DNA of 64,000 nt from Perilla frutescens (taxonomy: Eukaryota > Streptophyta > Magnoliopsida > Lamiales > Lamiaceae). Every line of letters starts with the position of its first letter. Within the stretch, counting starts at the first letter, position 1. The notes beneath the pieces were generated by a model. It was not told where the DNA came from. It did no database searches and saw only the letters and a list, made by a program, of their open reading frames with translations. The stretch lies in the NCBI GenBank assembly GCA_026008535.1, contig BRKX01000001.1:74350317-74414316 (forward strand), read 5' to 3'. The position numbers were made by a program, and so were the translations under genes. This document shows positions 23,343 through 35,477 of the stretch, piece by piece.

Positions 23343-23614
23343 CTCTCTCCGTCCCATTTATATAGTCCACTTTATCGTCACACGTAGATTAAAAATATTT
23401 GTGAAAACAAGATATTAAAGCTTAACTTCCATTATTACCTTTACTTAAAATCAATGACTCTAAAAAATTTAAGTGGTTGGGTTTTAATTTCCAATACATA
23501 GCAATGGTATATTTGTATATTACCATGATAATTAATACTATTTATAGTTATGTGACTATATAATTGGGATACCTCAAAATAGTAATATAGACTATATAAA
23601 TGGGACGGAGGGAG
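23343..23614. mobile_element. Stowaway (Tc1/Mariner) MITE
   Basis: Ends are ctctctccgtcccatttata and, in reverse complement, ctccctccgtcccatttata, flanked by TA dinucleotides (23341-23342 and 23615-23616). This is the classic Stowaway terminus. It lies in the intron of the polygalacturonase pseudogene. Confidence 0.85.
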
Positions 23615-23639
23615 TAACATTGAACAATATGGTAAATAT

Positions 23640-24010
23640 TTAGGTTAATTGCCTTAAAATACATAAATTTTGGAGTGTTTTTTATTTTTCACACTTTTTA
23701 AAAAATGTAGTTTTAATAACATGAACTTGCCACTTATTTGATTTTTCACTTGATTTTCAAATTTCGGTCAAATGAAGTGACGCGATTATCAAAAATTCCC
23801 ACGTTTACATATGGGCAGACACCAAATTGTCTTAAAATACACAAATTTTTAATCGATTTTGGTCGGATGAGAGTGCCCGAATTTAAAAATCGTGTGAAAA
23901 AACAAACAAGTGCTAAGTTCATGTTATTAAAACTATGTTTTTTTTAAAACGCGTGAAAAAACAAAAAACACCCTAAAGTTTATGTATTTTAAGGCCACTA
24001 ATCCTAAATA
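23640..24010. mobile_element. Foldback MITE in the polygalacturonase pseudogene
   Basis: The left arm (atttaggttaattgccttaa, then aatacataaattttgg) is mirrored by the right arm, which in reverse complement reads atttaggattagtggcctta, then aaatacataaactttag. Complementarity continues through tagttttaataacatgaact. It sits directly before the last exon, where exon 8 should be, and may be connected with its loss. Confidence 0.75.
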
Positions 24011-24263
24011 TTTTGTTATGTAGGCAAGTGCAGTTGAAGTTAGTGATGTGAGGTACATCGGACTGCACGGAACGTCTACCCGCAGCAACAGTATGATCAA
24101 CGTGAGCTGCAGTCGGACAGTCCCGTGCACCGGTATAGTATTCGACGGGCTCGACATAGAAGGCATTGGTTCACAAGATTCCTCCTCAAAATCTGCACAT
24201 TGCATCAACGCTCACGGAACTTCTCATCTGTCAAATCCTGCTGTGGATTGTCTTCAACCTTGA

Positions 24264-24528
24264 GTTTGTACCAACACATATTGGAAATTACAAATTATAG
24301 ATATAAGTAAAGTTTGATGATGTTCGTTTGTAATATTGCCAATGGATGAAATTAATGAAAGTCTATTACATGATGAATTGATCACTCTCTAGCTTTGTGT
24401 TCTGTTCTACCTCACAACAAATTCAATGATCATTATTCAAAATCTACAATAATTTTTTTTTAAAAAAAATATTAGCAAAATTTATGAAATACATGCACTA
24501 TAAGATCATATAAGGTTTCAGCTGCATA
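24264..24528. other. 3' flank of the polygalacturonase pseudogene
   Basis: AT-rich, probably the former 3' untranslated region. No gene seen. Confidence 0.3.
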
Positions 24529-24850
24529 TGAAATTTCCTGTTGCACCTTCAAATTACGATTTTTTTTTTATGTGATTTAGATTAATTTTATGATTATTTC
24601 TTAAGGTCCACCCCATCCAAACAGGGATTATAATTATTTTTTAATATTTAATTTTTCAGTTTTCAACTAATAATTCATCATTATGGTTGATTTTTTTCAA
24701 AATTATATTTTATTATTTTTAGTCACTTTTTTATTGATAAATGTTGATTTTGATTATTTGTATCATAATTAATATTTATTTTATAATAAATATTATTAAA
24801 ATTATTAATTTGATAGTAAAATACGGAGTGAAACACGAGATGGTAGGGGG
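24529..24850. mobile_element. MITE family E, copy 2
   Basis: Starts tgaaatttcctgttgcacc, includes caccccatccaaacaggg and aataattcatcattatggtt, and ends near gagtgaaacacgagatgg. It aligns along its length with the two copies at 37433-37818 and 37836-38211. Right end is approximate. Confidence 0.65.
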
Positions 24851-24990
24851 GACAGGAGACTAATAATAATAGATAAATAAAAAGAATTACGTGGCATGAA
24901 AAGGTCGAACAATCTGGAAAACCCTTCGACATAATTTTAAATTTTAATAAAATTCAAAATATTAATTAATAAATGAGTAAAGGAATAAAC

Positions 24991-25000
24991 ATGAAAGTTC
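24991..25000. promoter_or_regulatory. Possible heat-shock element upstream of the sHSP gene
   Basis: The sequence atGAAagTTCtc about 155 bases before the start codon has the inverted nGAAnnTTCn core of a heat-shock element. A second, weaker set (GAAaaggtcGAA...ggaaaacccTTC) lies at about 24898-24928. Location upstream of a small heat-shock gene makes this plausible; it is an inference from motif and context only. Confidence 0.35.
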
Positions 25001-25154
25001 TCATGCTTACTCCAACTTCCACCACCTCCTAGAAATCTCCTCTACACCTCATCAATTTCTTTAAATCTTTCGCATTTTTCTCTCTCACACAGTTCGAAAA
25101 TCAAGAATCGTTGATCAATATTCAACATCATCTTCATACCTGTTCTGTGCAACA

Positions 25155-26003
25155 ATGGCTTTAGCTCGCTTAGCTCTCAAGAATTTGCAGCAGAGGGCCT
25201 CGTATTCTGCTTCGTTATTGGCCAGAAACGTTACCGCCTCCGCTCCCCCGGAGAGGCAGAGATGGGCTTCTCAATTTCTCCGGGGGCTCTCCTCCGCCGC
25301 GGAGGAGAAGGCAGGTGGCGCTCATGAGGTGGCGGTGCAAGAGGGTGGCAAGAAATCCAAGCTCTCTCCGAGGCGGCGGAGCAGGAGGGGCGCCGGCGGC
25401 CTCTGGCGGAGAGACGGCCGTGATTTCGTCCCTGCTCTTTGGGGTAAATTATCAAACACCTTTCGTATAAAGTTTTTTTTTAAAAAAAAATTTCGTATTC
25501 ATGCACTATAGTTATTCACTTGCATGCTCATTTGTGTTAACGGTTTTCGATTTATTTCATTGAATGTAGCATCTATAACAACGAATTCATGTTAACGTGC
25601 AGACATCTTTCCTTCCGGATTGGGGAACGCACTGATCCAAGCGACGGAGAACATGAACAAGCTGCTGGAGACTATAGCGCCGCCGATGGGGCAGGTGAGG
25701 GAGCACGACGGCAGCTACAAGCTCCGATACCAGATGCCGGGGCTGGGGAAGGACGAGGTGAAGATAACGGTGGATGACGGGGTTCTGACCATAAAAGGGG
25801 AGCACAAAGACGAAAAGGAAGAAGAGGGCGACGACGAGTCATGGTCGTCGAGCAGCTACGGTTACTACAACACGAGCTTGTTGCTGCCGGAAGACGCGAA
25901 AGTCGATGAAATCAAGGCGGAGATGAAGGATGGGGTGCTGAATATAGTCATACCTAAGACTGAGAGGCTAAACAAGGATGTTAAGGAAGTTCATGTTCAT
26001 TAA
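25155..26003 (+). CDS. HSP23.6-M-like: Mitochondrial small heat-shock protein
   Basis: Two exons, 25155-25443 and 25603-26003, give 229 residues. An ATP-independent chaperone that binds unfolding proteins in the mitochondrial matrix during heat stress. The N-terminus is rich in Ala, Arg, Leu and Ser without acidic residues (MALARLALKNLQQRASYSAS), and RGLSSAAEEK marks a likely presequence end. A basic linker (RRRSRRGAGGLWRRD) leads into ALWDIFPSGLGNALIQATEN, the motif typical of plant mitochondrial sHSPs. The alpha-crystallin domain follows: LRYQMPGLGKDEVKITVDDG, ltIKGEHK, an acidic/Ser loop, and the conserved MKDGVLNIVIPK. The intron position before DIFPSGLG is characteristic of this subfamily. 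An I-x-I/V-like IVIP segment and the tail KEVHVH are present. The paralogue number (23.5 or 23.6) is not certain. Confidence 0.92.
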
Positions 26004-26471
26004 AGTCTTGTTTGGGATGACAAATTGGTGTGTGTTTGTGTGCTTCTTGAGTTTGAAATAAATTTCTAAGAATGTACTTGTCTTGCCTCTCTCTCTAACA
26101 AAATATATGTCGTCGTATATATCAATGATGTATATATCAATGATATATGTTCAACGACATATATATATATAGAGTAATGTTAGTCTACACACCTAGCAAA
26201 GTGGGACGTTATAATGGAAGAGATGCAAAAATATCTCAATGAAAGGATCAAATCACCTTCAAAATAGAAAATGATTCTTCATTTTTGATAAAAGCAATGA
26301 TGTTCAACCAATGTTATGATCAGATACAGCATCAATGGTTCTTGTTTGTTCAACACAAACATCAAAATAAGTAAAGAAAAAATAAAAGTTGAAGAAAGTT
26401 CGAAAATTCTTGTCTGCAGCAATGAGGCAAGACCTAATTTTCATTGCATAATAGGTAAGAATCACCTGGAA
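26004..26471. other. Convergent intergenic region between the sHSP and Gag1-like genes
   Basis: Holds the probable 3' untranslated regions of both convergent genes and a TA-rich stretch at 26100-26175. No other gene. Confidence 0.4.
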
Positions 26472-29148
26472 TCAGTCGTACATTCCTTCCTGCTCCCAAA
26501 TATCTACCAGAAAGTCGACCATTTCCTGCCGGTTTCATATATGTCGAAACAGTGAGATTAAAGGAGCGACAAATCTATAATTATTTGGATGTGTACGACG
26601 GATGCAAAGAAAAAAACTTACACCAAGCGGAACGGGTTTCTCGAATGGCTTGTTATTGCTGAGCAAACTGTCGTAGGTTGCGTTCCAACTGCAAGGTTAG
26701 AACTTGTTTAGGAAGAAGTGGAGTTGCAATGAAAAATAAAACTGTGAAACAAGAACGAAGTTTATGTAGATAACATTAGATAAGACAGTTCTATTTAAGG
26801 AAATGGTGTTTTATTTCAAGAAAATGGTAAGAGTAGATAGATATTGAAACCAAGAAAGAAAATTCGAAAACAGCCCTCGTAAATTTAACAAGGTCGACAT
26901 TCTATAGAGAGTTCAGACACACATATAACCCTCTTGGTATCCATTTAATAAGGTCGAACATTATAGATAGAGTTCACACAAACAACACGCATGCACGCTC
27001 ATTACCTCTGAGGCAGAAATAAAAAGCTTACAGTTTCTCATACAGATGAGAATATTTGTACAGACAAGCAAATGAACGTCAGAGGAAGAGACGAGGAATG
27101 GCAGGGAAGACAAAAGAGAAGGAATGATGGGTGAAGACAGTGCATGAGTATATCAGAGACCAAACTAAGAGCCTCACTGAGACCTAAACGAAGATATGTT
27201 GCGACAGTCAAATTGTGGAGGTGGCAATCGGGTCAGGCCAGAATTTCAGAGCCCAGCCCACTTATGTATAAAATAGTAATAATAAAAAAGAAACACAAAA
27301 ACCAGGCAGGACCGAATTTTGTCATTCCCGGTGTTTTCCGGGCCTCTAATTTGAAGGCCCACCGCAGCAATCAAACAGGGACGACCGGGACTATTTTAAC
27401 AGCTCTATCAGATTGTGGCCCAACATCCAATATTAGCAATAGAAGTTATCCTTAATAGGGAAATGTTACTGTATTGGTCATGGATATCAAGATTAAGTAT
27501 AAGGTAGTAACCATAATTTCAATTCAGGTTATTTGTTTTCTCTATGCGTGATACATTTACCTCTTTGTCTAAAATAAACAGTAAAAATGCAGCGAAACGA
27601 AATTATCCCACCTTAACTTGGGCTCTCGAAGCTGTTGTGCCCGACTCTCTGGCTTTTTGTCCCAGATCCATTTCTGTCTATTCTGGTTCCAGAGAATAAG
27701 ACCTACAGCCAGAGCCTCTCCACATAAGAATCACTTATCCACAATCCATAAATTGTAAAGAGGTAAGATGGGAGGGGGGAAATAGTAAAATAATGGACAT
27801 ATAAATCAGAAGGAGAATAAGCCAAGGCCTTAAAAGATGAAAGTTACAGGCAATTGTACATAGACTGATAACTGCAAGCTATGTATTAACACGCGTAGAA
27901 TTCGGGGAAGAGTCATATTTGTCTTAAGACAAGCATTACATTAAAAAAGATCAACAGACATATCTACCTTCGGATAATATTCTTGATCCGGAGAAATACC
28001 TATTGCTACAATATTTTGGCTTTTTTTTTGTTCCAATTTTCCCGCCTACGAAGAGGATTTCCCACCCACCCAACCAGCACAGGCACAAATGGGATAGAAC
28101 GAAATAACCACAGAAAAACTAGCTAGAATATAAATTAACAATAAGAATACGCACTCGTAGGCATGTGTGCGTGCACTCACACATGGACCAGACCATAATT
28201 TTCCATGTGATCAGATGGCGTGCTTACCATGATTTACAAATTCAGACGGCATGCTTGAGCATCCCGCACCATGAGCATCATACTGAGGAAGCGTGCTAGT
28301 AGACGAGATGCTTCCACAAGACTGTAGAGCAGTGTTGTCCATGTTACAAGTACTGGTGGTCCAAAATTCTTCAGATAGAGTAGCTTTCGTACTTCTCCAG
28401 GCGTGGCTGTTCTGCCCTTCGATCTCATAAAGCGAGGAATTCAGTTTGGGCCTAATATGACACCCCAGACAGCCACTGCTCTGTTTCAAATGACCATAAA
28501 AGCTGTAATAAATCTATCTAATCTAATATATACTACTATAACGCAGTTCAAATGCCATCATAAAACTAAAGAACTTGACACACATCAAGAAATGATTCAT
28601 GAAATCTACAAACTCAATTAACCTTCCTATAGCTTCAATAATAGGCGGATATCATCCACATTCACTACCAACCTCGAAATCGCAGCTCAAATACCACAAC
28701 CTTTATACAAATTGTAACCATTCACACAAACTAGTTCAGTTCAGTCAAATTCTTAAAATAAATCACAATCAAATAATCATAAACATATGTTCGCGATCAC
28801 ATCAAGGTAGACACATTTATCATCAAGTTTCAATCTTTTACACCATTTTAACTCATAGTATCCAAAATCAATCAAACCAACTAAAAAAACATTAAAAAAA
28901 TATTCAAAATTGTTCCCCTTTCTAAAGATTGAAACATAAAATTCCCATATCCCAATCAAAAGCTAACTAAAAACCCCTAATCTACAGAACCCACAAAAAC
29001 TCACTAAAAAGTTGATTAATAATAAAGACAAAGAACATTTCTTTAAACTGAAATCAGAAAATAAATATACTTACCCCATGCAAGCAATAATATGAAAAAC
29101 CCAAGCTGCAACTGATCCAAACCGTAAAAGGGATCCCACCATTAACAT
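26472..29148 (-). CDS. Gag1-like clamp domain-containing protein
   Basis: Five exons, all with GT-AG junctions: 29075-29148, 28228-28502, 27612-27702, 26622-26688 and 26472-26525, giving 186 residues. Exon 1 encodes a hydrophobic N-terminus (MLMVGSLLRFGSVAAWVFHI, then IACMG). Exon 2 has a CLGC motif and SEEFWTTSTCNMDN followed by a Ser-rich region. Exon 3 carries the conserved LILWNQNRQKWI, exon 4 SWNATYDSLLSNNKPFEKP, and exon 5 EMVDFLVDIWEQEGMYD with the stop. This is the plant family with a Gag1-like clamp domain (formerly DUF4050). Its biochemical role is not established; in yeast the name refers to a protein bridging membrane and cortical structures. An alternative in-frame start (MVGSLL) lies two codons downstream. 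Its neighbours MBD, PLD and SHN match Arabidopsis gene order (recalled). Confidence 0.88.
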
Positions 29149-30384
29149 CGAGAGTACCAATTTTCGATTCAACGGCAAATCTTCACAAAGCCCTTCAATT
29201 TCATCAGATATCTTTACATTTCACTCTGCATACCTTCAAATAATGAAATAACTAATGCCCCCAACATAGAAGTCTGAAGAGACTTAACCTAAGAAAGACC
29301 CTCTCTCTCTCTCTCAAATCAATCGTTTGTTGCAGAAAAATGAGGCAAGGATAAGACGTTTTCTTTTACGTTTCTTATTGTAAATTGTAATGCGTCGACA
29401 GTCCTCAAGCATAATAAGCCAAAAAAGGAGCTGCTGAAGTGCTAATTAAATAATTAAATAATAATTAAATTTCGGCCCACTTATTTATTTACTAATTACA
29501 AACGCATCCTCTCTTAATTATTTAATTACCAAAACCCCTCTCTTGATTTTAATATTGTAAATGCTAATCATCTGAGTAATGGAAACAGGTCCCAATTGGA
29601 ATAATTTGTCGAAAAATAATTCTACTTTACTAAAATTGATAGAAAATAAAGAAAATCATAAATTGTATTTTTGTTTTTGAAGAAATTATAAAAAGAGGGA
29701 TTAGATGGAAAAACATGATTTGGCGAGGAAGTGGGGGGAATTAGGTGTATGCAAATAATACAATGCACCTACTATTAATTTTAAAAACTTAAATACTTAC
29801 TTTAAATTTAATTTTAAGACTTTATTTTACAATTTCTTTACCTATTTATGTTCACATATTTTTCTCACTTTTTAACATATAAAAATATAAAAATTCCCTT
29901 TCGGTGTGATCTAGTAATAGAGTTAGGTTGGGTAATCTTGTCACGAAACGCCTTTGTACACGCATTTAATATATAATTTTACGAAAACTTGGGTATCTTG
30001 AAGAAATTAAAAAAAAGTCCAACAAGAAATTAGGGCAAAGAAAATTGTTGGCAAGATTCAAATACTTAATAAACCATAATATATAGTGTTAATGCAACGT
30101 CCGAGCAATATATATGTGCACTTATATTTATTTTTAATATCATAGTTTGTAAATCACCAAAGCTATATATAACAACCAACAAAATCATCCAAGAGCAAAT
30201 CATAAGTAACTGAGGCAGCTTATAATTCAAGATGAAGAATCAAAACTCAAAACACACTAATTAACAACTGCCAAAAAAAAAAAAAAACTCTCTAGCTACA
30301 TGGATTCATTATTAAAGTCATGATATCACTCATTTATTACTCTTTGAGGCCTATTAACTTTGCAAGCAACGGCAAATCTTGACC
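29149..30384. other. Intergenic region upstream of the Gag1-like gene, downstream of PLD
   Basis: Positions 29149-29400 are the probable 5' leader and promoter of the Gag1-like gene and include a CT microsatellite near 29300-29316. The rest is AT-rich with no gene. The PLD 3' untranslated region probably occupies the last ~200 bases. Confidence 0.4.
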
Positions 30385-33300
30385 TTAGGTAGTGAGGATC
30401 GGAGGGAGGTAGTCCGACTTAAGACCAAGCAACTTAGCCTTGGTGTCGGGGAAGAACTCGTGGCCGGGCAGCTCCGTCACCACCCCTTCGCTACTAACCG
30501 CGATGGGGTAGCGGAGCAAGTGCCCCGGAAGGTCTCTCTGGAGTTCTTCACTCGCATAAAGATCCCAATATTTATCGGCCATCTCGTTCACCTTCCTCAT
30601 ACATTCCTCACTCTGAGGTTGGAGGAAGGTATCGTCGAGCATGCCTAGATGCTCGTACCACAATGACATTCGGAAGCCATGGACCTCGCCCCTAGCCGGC
30701 TTTTTTGAGGCCAAATGGTGTGGTTGGTAGGCTCCAATAGCTATCTCTGAGTCCCTCGTGCCATCCATAGATCGTTGGTTGATGTTGGCCGATCCAACTA
30801 TAATGTACTCATCATCAACTGCAATATTATTAATATATAAATATATATCAAAGATAATTTTTAAATATTAATGCACGAGAGATATACTAGCTAGTAACAA
30901 CATTAATTAAATCAATATAATAAATGTACCGATCATCATCTTTGAATGTACATAAATCATAAACCTTCGAGCCTCCTGGGCTCGAAGGTAATCAGAGTCG
31001 GGCTCAGGCTGCTCCGAGGGCTCATATTCGCCACTCTTCTTTGTCTCACGATTACCGAGGCAAAAGAAGGTTAGATAATTCCTAGGATCATCCTCCATGC
31101 CCTTATCTCGAAGTGCCTTAATAATATCCTTATACATCATTTCCATTGTTCGTCTCTGCCAATCCAAGATAGCTTGAACCGAACCACTCTCGGGGATTCC
31201 CTCGGGCCACATCGGCACGACGACATAGATTTTAAATTTTTCCCCTGCCTCAATCTTACTAACAACCTTCAACGACAGCTCCTTCGGAATGAGATGCAAA
31301 GCTCCGATCTCTTCGACTTTGATGTCTTCGTTCCCCCATCCGAAGCTCGATCCGAGGAAGTATTGATTCTCAATGTAGATGAAGCTCTTTGCACGTCTTA
31401 TAGCATGAATATACGCATCTTGAATGCTCCGATCAACAATGTTCTCCTTGCCACTAACAAGGCCGGCATTGGCCGCTTCTTCGGGGCTCTCGGGGAACCC
31501 GAAGGCGGCCCCACCATCAATCGATCTAAAAAGTTGAACATTCCACGTCTCCTGATCATTCGGGTACATCACGGGGGATGGTGGGGAAATCACATTTTCA
31601 AACTCCTCCCTCAATTTAAGCAACACATCCTTCCCACCTTGCTTCCTCCACCTCTGCTCGAAGTTGAACATAACATCCCACGCTATCGGCCCCTCCACCC
31701 GCGAGTGTATGTCGTGCCACGGCTCCCTCGGCCCGCCCTTCGTGATGGCGGCGCCGGGGAAGTTAGGCTGGTGGAAATCATCGTGGTGGGCGGAATCCAA
31801 CGTCCTGAAAATCGAATGAAACGGGGTGTCGTACCTCCCATCGCAGAGATCAATCCCTCCCACAAAGCTCACAATCCTCCTCATATTCGACCTCTCATTA
31901 GGCATATCACTGTCCACCACAATTATCTTCTGATGATGAGTGAACATCGTCGAAACCTGCAAATTCGACACGATGCTCCCACCATCATCGGGGTTTCTAG
32001 GGCACAACACGCAATGCACCTCGGTCCCTTCGAAGAACTGCATCGTCTCCTCGTCGTGGGTCGCCATTAGGCCATCTTTCTTCAACACCCCCACCGACGT
32101 CCGGTCATCCCAAACAAGCATCAAAACTCGAACCCCCTCACTTGCTTTCTTCTTTAAAAGCTCTCCAAGGCTCACATCGCCCCCGGCTTTCTCTCTCCTC
32201 GAGTCCCGTATCAACGAAATCTCGGTGTAGACGGACCACCCGGTTATGTAAATCAAATGCTTAGCATTAGTTATGGCGTCGAAGACGTCTTCCCAACACC
32301 GGTGCGGCTCGTAGAATCGCCCTCCGGCGAGGGGTATTTTGGGGATGAACTTTTCCGGCACATGGGCGTCTTGAAAGAGAGAGACGCGGCAGCCGGTTCT
32401 CTGCCCGAAGAAGGTGTACGGAACGCCGGGATACTTCAGGCTCTTGATGCCGCGCCCCCAGTTCCGGTCCCGGGTAATGTCGAAGAACTGCAGCTTGACA
32501 TGAATCTTGGAGCCGGCGCTGATCGGGTTCCGGCTCTCATCCATGATCTCGACCCAGCGGTCGACCTCGTCGCCGTCGAGGAGGTCGTTGACGGAGACGT
32601 AAGCTCGCCCGATCAGAGTTGCTCCGATCGGGTTGGCGTCCTTGACGGTGAAGATCACGTTTGAGGCCATGTGCGCGCAGTAGATGTGGAATGATTCCGA
32701 CCACTTAGGATTGCTCGGTTCGTTCTCGATCAGCCTTGTTCTTCCCACTCTCGCCTTCTCTAGATCGACAGTTGCGTAGATTTTGGGAGTTCCTTTGCCT
32801 AAACCGACCGACTCTCCGATGTTCTCCACCAGCTGCAACGATCGGTGTTCCACAAATCATGATCATGAATTAATTACACTAATACATATTTATTTTTTTT
32901 TTTTTTTTTTGCATGGATGTGCATTGTTTAATTTGCGCGCTATGAAAAACACAACATGACGCCCGTTGAGATTAGAGTAGAGATCCTCTAGTCCCACTTG
33001 TGTGTGCCAACCGTATGCCACTATTAACTATGATTTTTCATACCATTTTGCAAAAATTTAATGTTGGGTGTTGAAGTTTTTGAAGTTCGTGATATTTTTG
33101 GAAAACAGACTAAAGTTCAAATCGTAAGTGTGTGAATTGGGATGAACGTCTATTGCATTTTTTCTGTTACATTTCCTATTGCATACTCGATTTTTTTATT
33201 TTTACTTTTTTTATTTTCTTTCTTTGATTTCAATTTATTGTGCCTTAGTTTAATTTTACACTTGTTTATAGTGTATCCTGCCCAATTAAGGTGTTTTAAA

Positions 33301-33737
33301 TTTTTTTAGTTTTTTTCCTTATTAATTGATTATTTGAAAAATTAAATACTAAAAAAATATAATAAATTCTAATTGGATAGGGTGAAACCCTAAATAACAA
33401 GTGTAAAATCAAACTTAAAGCACGAGAAATTGGAAACGAAGAAAAAATGAAAAATAACTAAAAAGATCGAGTGTGCAATAGAGAATGTAACACCGAAAGT
33501 ACAGAGTAGGTCATTTCATTTTGTGCCGATTGATGTTGGGTATTTTGTTTTTTGGAGTTCATGATATTCTTAGAAAACGGACTAAAGTTCAGAACATAAG
33601 TGCTCGTTGGTTTAGTAAATACGAGATCGTATATATACCTTGCCTAAGAAATTCCCACCGCCGCCGCCGCCTTCCTGCAGCCTATCCACTTCAAAGATCG
33701 TTGCATGTAAAGTCCCATGAAGCAAAATCTGTGACAT
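30385..33737 (-). CDS. PLDalpha1-like: Phospholipase D alpha
   Basis: Three exons, 33639-33737, 30930-32832 and 30385-30818, give 811 residues, the usual length for plant PLD alpha. It hydrolyses phosphatidylcholine and other phospholipids to phosphatidic acid in stress, ABA and wound signalling. Exon 1 begins [20 protein letters not shown], the start of the Ca2+-binding C2 domain (about residues 1-150), here with a run of six glycines. Two catalytic HxKxxxxD motifs are present: HQKIIVVD at about residue 330, and HSKMMIVD at residues 662-669, the latter split across the exon 2/3 junction. ERF/DRY-like and [10 protein letters not shown] motifs are intact. The C-terminus [14 protein letters not shown] is typical of the alpha class. 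The long central exon and split second HKD match other plant PLD alpha genes. No frame break is visible. Confidence 0.95.
33141..33520. mobile_element. MITE family E, copy 3
   Basis: Arms contain gtctattgcatt...cctattgcatactcgatttt and, from the right, gatcgagtgtgcaatagag...; the middle has ctgcccaattaagg. It resembles the copy at 19017-19394 and lies in the first intron of the PLD gene. Boundaries are approximate. Confidence 0.55.
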
Positions 33738-34234
33738 TTTGTTTCACCTGTAAAATATGATAAATTAATAAATTATCAAATGCATTACATTATATATATC
33801 ACGAACTCAACCGTAATCTACAAACAATGGTGGGAATAAGAATACTACAAAATCTTTAAGAATGAAAAACAAAAACCTTAATTTGTAAAAGAATGAAAAT
33901 ACTAAACGATAAGAGTTCTGATCAGAAGCTTACAAAAATGATTTTTTTTTTAAGGTTGTCAAGGCAGAAAATGGAGTGTGATCCGATTTTGATGTGTACG
34001 AGAATAGACTCGGACATTGATCCTAGAAAATAGTTTTTTCTGTGTTTTTTGTCTCTTAATTTGTATTAAATTTAGGAAGCAAGATCGTAGATAATAGCTA
34101 CTAATTACGTCGAGTATATATTTCATTTAATGTATTGTAATTTTACACATACATATGTTATGTTTGTATATTATATGTTGTTATATATGCGATATATAAT
34201 AGTAGATGTGTTATATTTGACATAATTTGTTGAG

Positions 34235-34277
<43 letters not shown>

Positions 34278-34892
34278 AAAATTTTGTGCATATTGGAGTT
34301 GAAAATATGATTTCATCGATAATTCCTGTACATTAAATTATCGCGCGATGAGCTGTTCGATGAAATGTCTGAACGAAACTTTGTTGCACATTTCATTGAT
34401 AATTTCTTATACTTTATAGCGCAATTAACTGTTCGATGAAATGTCTGAAGGAAATTTTGTGCATCAGTTGAATTAATCTTAAAAAAAATTGAATGTGGTA
34501 ATAATTAACGAAGAATTTGGAAGAAGATCGGAAAAAAAAAGTCCCACAATATCATTTCTCATTTACACGAATGGATTTTTATTTGGTGGTACCATTATGA
34601 ACTCGAAGACATTAATTTATACCTATAATGAGTAGAAAATATTTAATTTCTCTTTAACAATTTGTATGCATATATTTAGGAAAATAACAACACCTATATT
34701 TTTTTTTACTCACACACCGGCCCGACCTGATGCTATTGAGGAGATTCGAACCCGTAACCATTGATTTCCAAGCCATATCACTCCATCAGTAAGTCATCCG
34801 CACCGGGACGAATAACAACACATTTTAATTTATTTCTCTTATTATTTGTATCTATATTAATGACTATATATAATACATCATTTACGCATATG
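33738..34892. other. Upstream region of PLD
   Basis: The first few hundred bases are the probable PLD promoter and 5' leader. A TA/CA microsatellite lies at about 34240-34275. A short direct repeat, ctgttcgatgaaatgtctga, occurs at about 34351 and 34430. No other gene. Confidence 0.35.
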
Positions 34893-35149
34893 TAGGGCTG
34901 GCAATTCGAGCTGCCTGGCCCGAGCTCGAAGGGCCAAGGAAAAAATTTGGCCCGGCCCGGCTTGAAAAAAGCGAGCCGGCCCGCCCGACGAGCTTAGTAT
35001 AATTTTGCAGGGCTTAGGGCCAAATGGCCCGGCCCGTTCAGACCACTCTCATTTTCGGGCCGGGACATAATTTTTTCGGGTCTATTTTTCTGGCTCAATC
35101 GGACCCGAAAAGCGGGCCGGGCCAGGTCGGACTCATTTTGCCAGCCCTA
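34893..35149. mobile_element. Short DNA element with 12-bp perfect inverted ends
   Basis: The left end is tagggctggcaa and the right end is ttgccagcccta, exact inverse repeats 257 bp apart. The inside is unusually GC-rich, with many gcccggcc-type words. This looks like a hAT-type MITE; no clean 8-bp target duplication was seen, so the family call is tentative. Confidence 0.6.
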
Positions 35150-35391
35150 GGACATGTGAAGTCATAGGCTTAGTTAGATCTGGTAAATCACACGTTATCT
35201 TTTAAGAGTTATTAGGTGGTCGAGTTGAAATTGCACATGTTAGTTCTATTAACACTTACAACCTATACTTTTAATTTCCCTTCGTTATGCATGTGTTATT
35301 AATTAATCAAATGTCATTTAAATTTTTGTATAATCAAATATTGTGACAATCTACACACACACACACATACCTACATCGATCACATCGGCTT

Positions 35392-35477
35392 GTCTATGCT
35401 ACCCTTGCGGGTAGTACCCAAGTGTCACAATAGATGTATTGTGACACTTGGGTACTACCCGCAAGGATAGCATAGAC
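35392..35477. repeat. Near-perfect 41-bp inverted repeat (hairpin)
   Basis: Positions 35392-35432 and 35437-35477 are inverse complements with one mismatch, separated by the 4-base loop gatg. The arms include cttgcgggtagtacccaagt and the loop-proximal gtgtcacaata. A related caatagatctattgtgaca motif occurs in the element at 55083-55243 in polygalacturonase intron 8. Confidence 0.9.

Larger units (their letters stand above)
23217..24263 (+). pseudogene. Truncated polygalacturonase (GH28) pseudogene
   Basis: Only two exons of a GH28 gene remain. Positions 23217-23325 correspond to exon 7 of the intact gene ([15 protein letters not shown] through the catalytic-cleft RIK motif, RIKTWQ). Positions 24024-24263 correspond to its last exon ([14 protein letters not shown]...NPAVDCLQP, stop). 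The exons carrying the NTD, GDD and GHG catalytic motifs, the signal peptide and exon 8 are absent. Both remaining exons keep open frames and splice signals, so the loss is recent. The intervening intron has gained a Stowaway MITE and a foldback MITE, and exon 8 was lost in the same interval. Nucleotide similarity to 54677-54785 and 55287-55520 is high. Confidence 0.9.

Noticed and set aside
28403..28895. Plus-strand open frames upstream of the Gag1-like exon 2
   Set aside because: They lie over an intron and antisense exon of a well-supported minus-strand gene; Asn/His/Ile-rich as expected from AT-rich DNA.
31174..32070. Nearly 300-residue plus-strand open frame
   Set aside because: Antisense shadow of the PLD alpha central exon, which has intact catalytic motifs and matches a family over its whole length.
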